A program made the position numbers and the translations under genes. This document shows, in pieces, positions 1 to 6,170 of a stretch of DNA of 8,179 nt (its first letter is position 1; every line of letters begins with the position of its first letter). The stretch spans positions 1 to 8,179 of the forward strand of contig NZ_JACUUA010000145.1 in NCBI RefSeq assembly GCF_014859565.1, in the 5' to 3' direction. The notes below the pieces were generated by a model. It saw only the letters and a list, made by a program, of their open reading frames with translations, did not search any database and was not told where the DNA came from. The DNA comes from Marinospirillum sp. GTDB lineage: Bacteria; Pseudomonadota; Gammaproteobacteria; Pseudomonadales; Halomonadaceae.

Positions 1-315
1 ATTCCACTGGAAGATCTGGGTGATATTGATGCTTCGGTCAGTTGTTTCAGCTGTCAGGCCTGTTGTTGCCAACTGGAGGTATTACTGATCAGTGATACGG
101 GTGTGCCTCGCCGTTTTATTGATACCAACGAATGGGGTGTGGAGGTGATGCTGCGACTGGATGATGGTTGGTGTGCAGCACTGGATCGTGATACCTATAT
201 GTGTGGCATCTACGAAAAACGCCCGTGGATCTGTCGAGATTTTGCCATGGGATCTTATGACTGTGTACAGCAGCGTATTACTTCCACAAATCCTGCAGTG
301 GGGTTTCCGGACTGA
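1..315 (+). CDS. YkgJ-family cysteine-cluster protein (5' end missing)
   Basis: The reading frame is open from base 1 to a TGA at 313-315, giving 104 residues of a protein whose start lies to the left of the window. A GTG inside it could be mistaken for a start at 103, but the frame upstream of that codon carries the diagnostic cysteines, so the gene is longer. The visible part begins with a cluster CFSCQACCC (about residues 15-23). Single cysteines follow near 58, 68, 78 and 88, within GWCAALDRD, YMCGIYEKRPWICRDF and SYDC. This spacing is typical of the YkgJ/UPF0153 (CxxCxxCC) family, thought to bind zinc or an iron-sulfur cluster; its biochemical role is not established. No membrane segment or signal peptide is visible. 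Its last 38 bp overlap the 3' end of the convergent exonuclease gene. Family assignment is firm; function is unknown. Confidence 0.85.
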   Translation: MPLEDLGDIDASVSCFSCQACCCQLEVLLISDTGVPRRFIDTNEWGVEVMLRLDDGWCAALDRDTYMCGIYEKRPWICRDFAMGSYDCVQQRITSTNPAVGFPD

Positions 316-1048
316 AGTGGTGAGCAATCTGAGCCTGCAGTAACTCTGCTGTTGCCAGTGCATCGGTCAAAGCATGATGAGGCTGATAAGCGGGCAGTCC
401 ATAACGGCTGCGACTGTCTGCCAGCCGAATGGAAACCTGACGGCGTCCCAGCAAACGATCCAGCCAGCCGAGGGGTTTACGCCGGTGCAGGCGGGCTTCC
501 AGCTCCATGGTATCAATCACCGGAAATTCCAGTCCTTCATCTAAACGTGTTTTTAATGCAGCATCCAGAAATGCTCGCTCAATACCCCGGTAATGCACCA
601 CCAGCACGTGACCGGCAAATCGGGTCAGCAGTTCATCCAGTATTCGGTTCAGATCCGGTGCGGCCTGTACCTGCGAGTGAGTGATGCCGTGAATCACGAT
701 GGATTCGTCTTTCAGGCTGGTGCGGGGGTTAACAATCCAGTGGCTGGCTTCAGCACAGCGGATACGAGCCAGAGACAGAGGCACCAGACCTATGCTGACA
801 ATACCATCCCGCAGTGGATTAAGCCCGGTGGTTTCCACATCCACCGCCAGCAGTGGAACCTGGTTGATCGGGGTGTCACCACTGACCACTCCGGCAGCAT
901 AAAAAGCTTGCAGGCGCGGATCTTTAGCCTGTTGTTGCAGCTGTGCAAAACGTGCCGTCCAGTCAGGAACCTGATTATCAACCTGTTTCAGCTGGGGATC
1001 ATCCTGTGCTGATGAGTTGGCCAGTTTTTTGGGCTCCAGATAGAACAT
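278..1048 (-). CDS. DnaQ-like DEDDh 3'-5' exonuclease
   Basis: A 256-residue protein with an RNase T/DnaQ fold exonuclease domain over about residues 65-240. It would remove nucleotides from 3' ends of DNA or RNA using two metal ions, in the cytoplasm. Motif Exo I is VDVETTGL (D70, E72), followed by IHGIT near 119. Exo III is HHALTD (H224, D229). Exo II reads VVHYRGIERAFLD (from H152), where the usual metal-binding Asp is replaced by Glu157. The first 65 residues form a hydrophilic extension rich in Gln. It lacks the polymerase III alpha-binding tail expected of the replicative epsilon subunit, so it is unlikely to be DnaQ itself. The ATG is preceded by GAGG, which overlaps the TGA of the DUF294 gene 9 bp upstream, so the two are probably translationally coupled. 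The substrate is unknown. Its 3' end overlaps the convergent YkgJ-family gene. Confidence 0.9.
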   Translation of the reverse strand: MFYLEPKKLANSSAQDDPQLKQVDNQVPDWTARFAQLQQQAKDPRLQAFYAAGVVSGDTPINQVPLLAVDVETTGLNPLRDGIVSIGLVPLSLARIRCAEASHWIVNPRTSLKDESIVIHGITHSQVQAAPDLNRILDELLTRFAGHVLVVHYRGIERAFLDAALKTRLDEGLEFPVIDTMELEARLHRRKPLGWLDRLLGRRQVSIRLADSRSRYGLPAYQPHHALTDALATAELLQAQIAHHFSPETPLQDLWK

Positions 1049-1057
1049 GGGTGTGCC

Positions 1058-2911
1058 TCAGCTCATTGGGTAACGGAATTTCAGAAACTTCTGCGCATGG
1101 CTGAGAATCTGGAAGGCATCTTTCAGGTTCTTGCGTTCAAAGTCTGAGAGGTTTTCCGGTGCAACATTGTTATCCGGCAGTTCACCCTGCTGTATGGATA
1201 ACGCCTGATGGCGTATCCGCACCATAGAAATCAGCTCAAGGGCATCCCGCAGATCCTGCCCGCGACCTTTGGGCAGGATGTTGGCAGCAATGATGTCTTC
1301 CAGTCGTTCAAAAGAATTACGTGCGGTGGAGCCAATCGCAAGGGCATGAACACGAATCAGATCCGCCACCGGCGCCGTGCCACGGCGTTTGGTGTTGATC
1401 GAGTTGTTGTGCTTGCCATCCTTTTCCATCACAAAATCCTTGAAAAATCCCAGAGGCGGTGTGCGATTCAGGGCATTACGCGCCATGCAGGCCAGAAAGC
1501 GGGGGTTGTGTTTTACCTTGCGGTTTATAAAGTCATTCAGCTGGTCAGCCCATTCCAGCTTGCCCCAGACACCATCCAGATCAAAAAAGATCGAACTGTT
1601 GAGCAGGAATTCCGGGGTGGGTTTTTCAATCCAGTTGGAAAAATAACCTTCCCAGACTTTGAGTGGTTGCCGCCAGCGGCTGTTGCTGGCCATGATGCCG
1701 CCCTTGCAGTAGGTGTAACCACAGGCATCCAGTCCTTCGGCAACAAACTCGGCCAGTTTGCGAAAATAATCATCATGCAGTGCAGGGTCAAAGCTGTTGT
1801 GCAGGATCATGGCGTTATCCTGATCCGTTACAATGCTTTGTTCTTCTCTTGCCATGGAGCCCAGCGCCAGAAAACAGTAGGGAACAGGTGGTGGCCCGAA
1901 TTTTTCCTCACCCAGCTCCAGCAGGCGTTGTTTAAAACTGCATCCGATCACCGCCATCGCGGTGCCGATCATACGGGAGTTGGCATCCTCGCGCACCATG
2001 CGTACAAAACTGGAACGCACGTCATCCACCAGCCCCTGCAGTTCTTCAATGCTCTGCTGGCGGAAGATGCTGCTGACCACAAACAGACTATTCTGGGATT
2101 CGTAACGGATGATATCAGACAGCGCAATCACCCCGATGGGGTGGCCTTTTTTCATCACTGGCAAGTGATGCAGGTTAGAGCGCAGCATCAACAGCATGGC
2201 TTCAAACACCAGCTGGCTGTGTTCCACGCTGAGCGGATCTTCGGTCATGATGCTGGAAACAGGCTGTTGCACATCCAGCCCCACCGCCAGTACACGGGTA
2301 CGAAGATCCTTGTCGGTTAGGATACCGGCCGGTCGAATGTTGTCTGTTTCCGTAATCAGCAGACAGGAGACAGACTCCTCTGTCATTTTTACTGCTGCAG
2401 CTTGCACACTGGCATGCAGATCCAGGCTCACTGGCTCACGGCTGACCAGCGACTCAATACGAGCCGTCATCAGCTCATTGGCATCTTCTCGGCGGGAAAC
2501 AGCCTGACGCAGGCGAGTGCGGTCTTCAACTTCCACTGCATCCGCAAAAAGTTCATGTTCTTCAAACAGGCGAGTGAAGATAGGTTCAGGCACAAAATAA
2601 ATCAGGGTGTCTTCCAGTGCCTGCACCGGGAAACGGACACGCCCGTTACGCAGCAGGCCAAACTCACCAAAAAAACCGCCTTCACTGAGGCGGTTGTAGA
2701 GATCACCGTTGCGGCGGAAAACTTCCACCGCTCCGCTGCGCACCAGATGCAGGGCATCGATGGCCTGACCAAACTCCAGAATCCGGGTGCCAGCCTTGAA
2801 GTAACCCACTTCCACTTGAGTGGCAACTTCTGTCATCACCTCTTCCGGCAGCTGGTTGAAGGGTGGAAAGCGGCGCAGAAACGCCAGCACTTCCAGTTGT
2901 TCAACTTCCAT
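1058..2911 (-). CDS. cNMP-binding/CBS-pair/DUF294 nucleotidyltransferase-like protein
   Basis: A 617-residue cytoplasmic multidomain protein. Residues about 10-130 form a cyclic-nucleotide-binding-like beta roll (FFGEFGLL near 80-87). Residues about 155-270 carry two CBS motifs, the first around GILTDKDLRTRV and the second around IGVIALSDIIRY, a module that usually binds adenosine nucleotides. Residues about 310-450 are the DUF294 nucleotidyltransferase-like domain related to GlnD. It has the signature LALGSMAREEQSIVTDQDNA (348-367), giving the GS...R-E...TD-D pattern with likely metal ligands D363 and D365. Residues about 475-617 match the helical DUF294 C-terminal domain. The start is set by a perfect AGGAGG at 2916-2921, 4 nt before the ATG. 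It lies 37 bp after the BCCT transporter gene and 9 bp before the exonuclease gene. The architecture suggests a sensor that couples nucleotide levels to nucleotidyl transfer onto a partner; the partner is unknown and no activity can be proven here. Confidence 0.93.
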   Translation of the reverse strand: MEVEQLEVLAFLRRFPPFNQLPEEVMTEVATQVEVGYFKAGTRILEFGQAIDALHLVRSGAVEVFRRNGDLYNRLSEGGFFGEFGLLRNGRVRFPVQALEDTLIYFVPEPIFTRLFEEHELFADAVEVEDRTRLRQAVSRREDANELMTARIESLVSREPVSLDLHASVQAAAVKMTEESVSCLLITETDNIRPAGILTDKDLRTRVLAVGLDVQQPVSSIMTEDPLSVEHSQLVFEAMLLMLRSNLHHLPVMKKGHPIGVIALSDIIRYESQNSLFVVSSIFRQQSIEELQGLVDDVRSSFVRMVREDANSRMIGTAMAVIGCSFKQRLLELGEEKFGPPPVPYCFLALGSMAREEQSIVTDQDNAMILHNSFDPALHDDYFRKLAEFVAEGLDACGYTYCKGGIMASNSRWRQPLKVWEGYFSNWIEKPTPEFLLNSSIFFDLDGVWGKLEWADQLNDFINRKVKHNPRFLACMARNALNRTPPLGFFKDFVMEKDGKHNNSINTKRRGTAPVADLIRVHALAIGSTARNSFERLEDIIAANILPKGRGQDLRDALELISMVRIRHQALSIQQGELPDNNVAPENLSDFERKNLKDAFQILSHAQKFLKFRYPMS

Positions 2912-2927
2912 CAGACCTCCTGGATGC

Positions 2928-2948
2928 CCTGAATGTTGCAGTTTCAGG
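2928..2948 (-). promoter_or_regulatory. Hairpin between BCCT and DUF294 genes
   Basis: Immediately after the BCCT stop codon the minus strand reads CCTGAA, nine bases, then TTCAGG: a perfect 6-bp stem with a 9-nt loop. No run of T follows. The next element is instead the AGGAGG ribosome binding site of the DUF294 gene, 6 nt further on. It is therefore unlikely to be an intrinsic terminator. It may act as a 3' stabiliser of the transporter message or adjust relative expression of the two genes. Both roles are inferences. Confidence 0.35.
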
Positions 2949-4577
2949 CTAGACTGCGCGTGGCTCGGAAGCCAAGCCTTTTACCAGTGCCACACAGGAC
3001 ATCAACAGCACCAGGGTAAAGGGAAAGCCTGCTGACACGGCCATGGCCTGTAAGGCAATGAGACCCCCACCCAGAATCAGTGCAATCGCCACCAGTCCTT
3101 CAAAGGTGCACCAGAATACTCGCTGTGGGGTGGGTGCGTTCACCTTGCCACCGGCAGAGATGGTGTCTATCACCAGTGAACCTGAGTCGGAGGAGGTGAC
3201 AAAAAACACCACCACCAGCACAATGGCAATGAATGAAGTCACCTGTGCCAGCGGTAATACATCCAACATGGTGAACAGCTGCAGCGGCAGGGCAGCGGAA
3301 GCCACCTCACCAAAACCACCCAGAAACTGACTGATGGCGGTGCCGCCGAAGACGGTCATCCAGAGTACACAGGCCGCCGAAGGAATCAGCAGTACCGAGA
3401 TCAAAAACTCCCGCACGGTACGACCGCGAGAAACTCGCGCAATAAACATGCCGACAAAAGGTGACCAGGAAATCCACCAGGCCCAGTAGAAGGCAGTCCA
3501 GCCTTGGGAGAAGTTGGCATCTTCACGGCCAATCGGGTTGGCCAATGCTGGCAGGTGTTGCAGGTAAGCTGCCAGATTGGAGAAAAAGCCGGTCAGGATA
3601 GCCAGTGTAGGACCAACAATAATCACAAACAGCATCAGTACCGCAGCCAGCACCATGTTGATCTCGGACAGGCGTTTAACTCCGGCCTCAAGACCCGCCA
3701 GCACCGAAACCAGAGCAATCAGGGTAATACCAATAACCAGCAATACTTCGGTCACTTGTCCCTTGGGCAGACCAAACAGGTAATTCAGACCGGCTGCTGC
3801 CTGAGAGGCGCCCAGCCCCAGCGAGGTCGCCAGACCAAACAGGGTTGCCAATATCGCTAGAATATCAATGAGATGACCCGGCCAACCCCAGACTCGCTCA
3901 CCCAACAGTGGGTAAAAAATGGAGCGAATGGTCAGGGGTAATCCCTTGTTAAATGAGAATAAAGCCAGCCCCAGTGCCAGCACGGCATAAATGGCCCAGG
4001 GGTGAAGTGCCCAGTGGTAGATGGTTGCAGCCATCGCCAGGCGCTCTGCTGCTACTGCATCACCGGCTGCTGCTCCAAGAGGAGCCCAGTCAGTACGTAG
4101 CCCGTTTTCCATGCTGATGCCACCCAGAGCACTGTTGAAGTGAGACAGGGGTTCGGATACACCAAAAAACATCAATCCGATACCCATACCTGCAGCAAAC
4201 AGCATGGAAAACCAGCCAAGATAGGTGAAGTCAGGTGTGGCTTCTGTGCCACCGAGGCGTACCTTGCCGAGCGGGGAAAAAATCAGAAAAAGGCATAAGA
4301 GTACAAAAATATTGGCAGCGCTGATGAAAAACCAGTCCAGATTGGAAGTCAGCCATCCTCGCACACTGCCAAAAATCGGCTCTACCTGGCTTTGAAATAC
4401 AAGGGTCAACACTACAAACGCAATGATCATCAGACCGGAAATCAGAAAAACACGGTTATGGATATCCAGGCCAAAGGGGCCGACCTGCAACGCAATGTTG
4501 TCCTGACCGATCTGGTAATCCGTGTCGATGGGATTCACCTCACCGTCCGGCTTCATGGGATCTTTTTCATCCGTCAT
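2949..4577 (-). CDS. BCCT-family betaine/choline/carnitine-type transporter
   Basis: A secondary transporter of the inner membrane with about 12 transmembrane segments and 542 residues from the chosen start. Family hallmarks are the glycine-rich stretch AAGMGIGLMFFGVSEPL (G130-M-G-I-G134), the aromatic box segment FYWAWWISWSPFVGMF (W367, W368, W371) and the signature TSSDSGSLVIDTISAGG (about 461-477). The GMGIG form resembles sodium-coupled betaine transporters such as BetP rather than the sodium-independent exchanger CaiT, so sodium-driven uptake of a trimethylammonium compound is the best guess; exact substrate is not resolvable. The hydrophilic N-terminus is short and acidic (about 40 residues). 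Only about eight residues follow the last helix, so the long C-terminal osmosensing tail of BetP is missing. The ATG at 4577 is preferred over one at 4589 because it alone has a ribosome binding site. No convincing promoter was found in the 109 bp upstream. The DUF294 gene follows after 37 bp, probably in the same transcript. Confidence 0.93.
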   Translation of the reverse strand: MTDEKDPMKPDGEVNPIDTDYQIGQDNIALQVGPFGLDIHNRVFLISGLMIIAFVVLTLVFQSQVEPIFGSVRGWLTSNLDWFFISAANIFVLLCLFLIFSPLGKVRLGGTEATPDFTYLGWFSMLFAAGMGIGLMFFGVSEPLSHFNSALGGISMENGLRTDWAPLGAAAGDAVAAERLAMAATIYHWALHPWAIYAVLALGLALFSFNKGLPLTIRSIFYPLLGERVWGWPGHLIDILAILATLFGLATSLGLGASQAAAGLNYLFGLPKGQVTEVLLVIGITLIALVSVLAGLEAGVKRLSEINMVLAAVLMLFVIIVGPTLAILTGFFSNLAAYLQHLPALANPIGREDANFSQGWTAFYWAWWISWSPFVGMFIARVSRGRTVREFLISVLLIPSAACVLWMTVFGGTAISQFLGGFGEVASAALPLQLFTMLDVLPLAQVTSFIAIVLVVVFFVTSSDSGSLVIDTISAGGKVNAPTPQRVFWCTFEGLVAIALILGGGLIALQAMAVSAGFPFTLVLLMSCVALVKGLASEPRAV

Positions 4578-4583
4578 TACTTG

Positions 4584-4587
4584 CTCC
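4584..4587 (-). promoter_or_regulatory. Ribosome binding site deciding the BCCT start
   Basis: On the minus strand GGAG lies 6 nt before the ATG at 4577-4575. The G run falls inside the first codons that would be used if translation began at the upstream ATG (4589-4587). That upstream ATG has only AT-rich sequence without a Shine-Dalgarno match in front of it. This favours a protein beginning MTDEKDP, four residues shorter than the longest frame. Confidence 0.6.
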
Positions 4588-4698
4588 ATAGACTAAAGTT
4601 CAGGGTGTATAAGCATGAAGGATATAGCTTTTACATGCAACCGCGCAGGCTGCAAAGCTGATTTCTACTGCTTTTGAACCCCGCAACTTAAGTTTGGA

Positions 4699-5985
4699 TT
4701 AGAAACTCACATAAACCAGCAGTACCAGCAGGTGGATCACCAGCATCACACCAACAAAACCCAGATTCCAACGACTGAAAGCATAAGCCGACAAACCATA
4801 ACGCCCTTGCATGGCCAGATGGGTACCGGACAAGGGCGAAATGCTGACACCCAACGCCCAGGCCATCAAAAACACCATAGCCAGTAAATTAGGATCACTG
4901 ACCCAGGGAGCAAATAAACCACCAGCGGTGGAGATGCTGATCACCGGATGAATACCCAATGCGGAAACTCCCACCAGCACCAAAAGTAAAATCCAGGCCT
5001 GCCAGGCACCAAAGTGATCCAGCTGTAAAACAAAATCTGCCGCTTGCAGGGCTGAACCGATTCCGGCGGCCAGCACACCAGCAGCAAGAAACAACAGGGT
5101 TTCACCGGACATGGTGGGCAGTGTGTGTTCGATATGCTGCCTTAACCGCAGCAGGCTTTTGCCGTGATAACGCCAAATAAGCAGCACCAGTGTAAACAGC
5201 AGTGACAAAATCGAGACCAGTGTCAGCACTGGCAGCTGATCCCACAGGGTATGTGCCACCAGCACACTCACCGCCAGCCACAGAGGCAACATCAGGGCGC
5301 GCCAGTGCATGGGATAAGCTTCGCTGAACTCCGCCTCCGGCTGTTTGATTAACCACCAGCCAGCCACAAACAAGCCCACAACAGCCAGCACCAGACCCAT
5401 CGGCATCAACTGCCAGAGACTGGCACCCGGCGCATTGATCAACACCACACCCATGGCCGCAAAAAAAGGTGACCAGTGGGCAGCCAGAGTAAAACCCCGG
5501 GTAATCACCAAGGCCTGTAAGGGTGTTAGTGGCTGACGTGCGGATAACCGGTCTGCCATGATGATCATGGCAGAAAAATTGATCACCGCACCAAAAGCAT
5601 GAACCCCCAGCAGGGTTTTCCACAAGGCAGTACGACCCACTGGCAAGGGCTGTTTTGCAGCCAGATCAGTGATGGCAACCAGCCGCAGAAAACTGACCGA
5701 AATCAGCATGCTCAGCAACCCCTGATTAGCTTCTAGCGCTTGCCACCACCAGCCTGATCCAGTTTGATTAAATTGCCCCCAGATGAGCCCGGCAAAACCA
5801 ACCAGCAACATCAGTAACACCTGCCCTTGCTGCAACCCTGTCAGGCGTTTAAAAAGGCGCATTGCTGCCAGCCAGGCAAAAAAACCGGCCAGTGCAGCTG
5901 CCATGGGCAAACCAAAACTGGCCAACAAGGCCAACAGCACCATCAACAACAGGCTGTAACCTGTGACAGAATCAGCAGGTTTCAT
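4699..5985 (-). CDS. Multi-pass membrane protein, putative permease of unassigned substrate
   Basis: A 428-residue very hydrophobic protein with roughly 12 predicted membrane segments and no cleavable signal peptide; the N-terminus runs straight into the first helix (about 8-30). Two segments stand out. ITRGFTLAAHWSPFFAAMGV (161-180) sits in the first half. LGIHPVISISTAGG (343-356), followed by GVSISPLSGTHLA (379-391), sits in the second. Paired Ser-Pro-containing, small-residue-rich loops in two halves resemble the re-entrant hairpins of ion-transporter-superfamily permeases (ArsB, NhaD, DASS and similar), but I do not recognise a specific family and the substrate is unknown. No clear Shine-Dalgarno sequence precedes the ATG. 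Instead it overlaps by ATGA the stop of the decayed MFS reading frame upstream, which suggests it was once translated by coupling. A 109-bp gap separates its TAA from the BCCT frame. Existence as a gene is strongly supported by length and coherent membrane topology; function is open. Confidence 0.82.
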   Translation of the reverse strand: MKPADSVTGYSLLLMVLLALLASFGLPMAAALAGFFAWLAAMRLFKRLTGLQQGQVLLMLLVGFAGLIWGQFNQTGSGWWWQALEANQGLLSMLISVSFLRLVAITDLAAKQPLPVGRTALWKTLLGVHAFGAVINFSAMIIMADRLSARQPLTPLQALVITRGFTLAAHWSPFFAAMGVVLINAPGASLWQLMPMGLVLAVVGLFVAGWWLIKQPEAEFSEAYPMHWRALMLPLWLAVSVLVAHTLWDQLPVLTLVSILSLLFTLVLLIWRYHGKSLLRLRQHIEHTLPTMSGETLLFLAAGVLAAGIGSALQAADFVLQLDHFGAWQAWILLLVLVGVSALGIHPVISISTAGGLFAPWVSDPNLLAMVFLMAWALGVSISPLSGTHLAMQGRYGLSAYAFSRWNLGFVGVMLVIHLLVLLVYVSF

Positions 5986-6144
5986 GGTTTAAGTTGATCC
6001 GTGACAGCGGGTGGTGGATAAAGCAACAGCAACACTGCCAGCAACAATATCCGGTAACACCGGAGTGATCAGGGCACCTGCCATCACGGTCATGCTGCTG
6101 GAAAGCAGTAATACCAGTTTGATCTTGCCAGAAGTGCCGGACAC
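5982..6144 (-). pseudogene. Internally deleted MFS transporter remnant
   Basis: No intact gene fits between plsX and the permease, but the minus strand carries a reading frame starting at GTG 6144-6142 that encodes 51 residues to a TAA at 5991-5989. Its N-terminal part contains SSSMTVMAGALITPVLPDI, which looks like the first helix and following loop of a major facilitator superfamily transporter. After about residue 33 the similarity stops. The next frame (+1) then reads LLLAVLLLLYPPPAVTDQ followed by LKP and a TGA at 5984-5982, like a last transmembrane helix and tail. That TGA overlaps the ATG of the permease. The simplest reading is that a gene of about 400 codons lost almost all of its interior with a frame change near 6045-6055. 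MFS identity rests on my recognition of the N-terminal motif; the C-terminal assignment is weaker. A functional two-helix small protein or a sequence error cannot be excluded. Confidence 0.55.
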
Positions 6145-6152
6145 AGGATCAG

Positions 6153-6156
6153 CTCC
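6153..6156 (-). promoter_or_regulatory. Ribosome binding site of the MFS remnant
   Basis: GGAG on the minus strand lies 8 nt before the GTG at 6144-6142, a good Shine-Dalgarno spacing. It supports the GTG as the original start and means the short 51-codon frame may still be translated. The plsX stop is 26 bp upstream of this GTG. Confidence 0.45.
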
Positions 6157-6170
6157 ATTGGGAGGGGGGA

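Noticed and set aside
103..315. GTG at 103 as start of the YkgJ-family gene
   Set aside because: The frame upstream, open to the window edge, contains the conserved CxxCxxCCC cluster, so the gene begins further left.
1208..2320. 370-codon plus-strand open frame
   Set aside because: It lies entirely antisense to the DUF294 gene, whose domains are clear. The translation is His/Gln/Arg-rich with no recognisable motif, typical of a shadow frame.
4637..4653. GC-rich hairpin (GCAACC / GGCTGC) between permease and BCCT genes
   Set aside because: It has a 6-bp stem with a G-U pair but no T run on either strand, so there is no basis for an intrinsic terminator.
4590..4698. Promoter for the BCCT gene (TTATAC near 4609-4614 or TATATC near 4621-4626)
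   Set aside because: Both -10-like elements lack a plausible -35 box at 16-18 bp.
5102..5623. 173-codon minus-strand frame
   Set aside because: It is an alternative frame inside the permease gene, rich in Cys and Gly, with no coherent membrane pattern or family motif.
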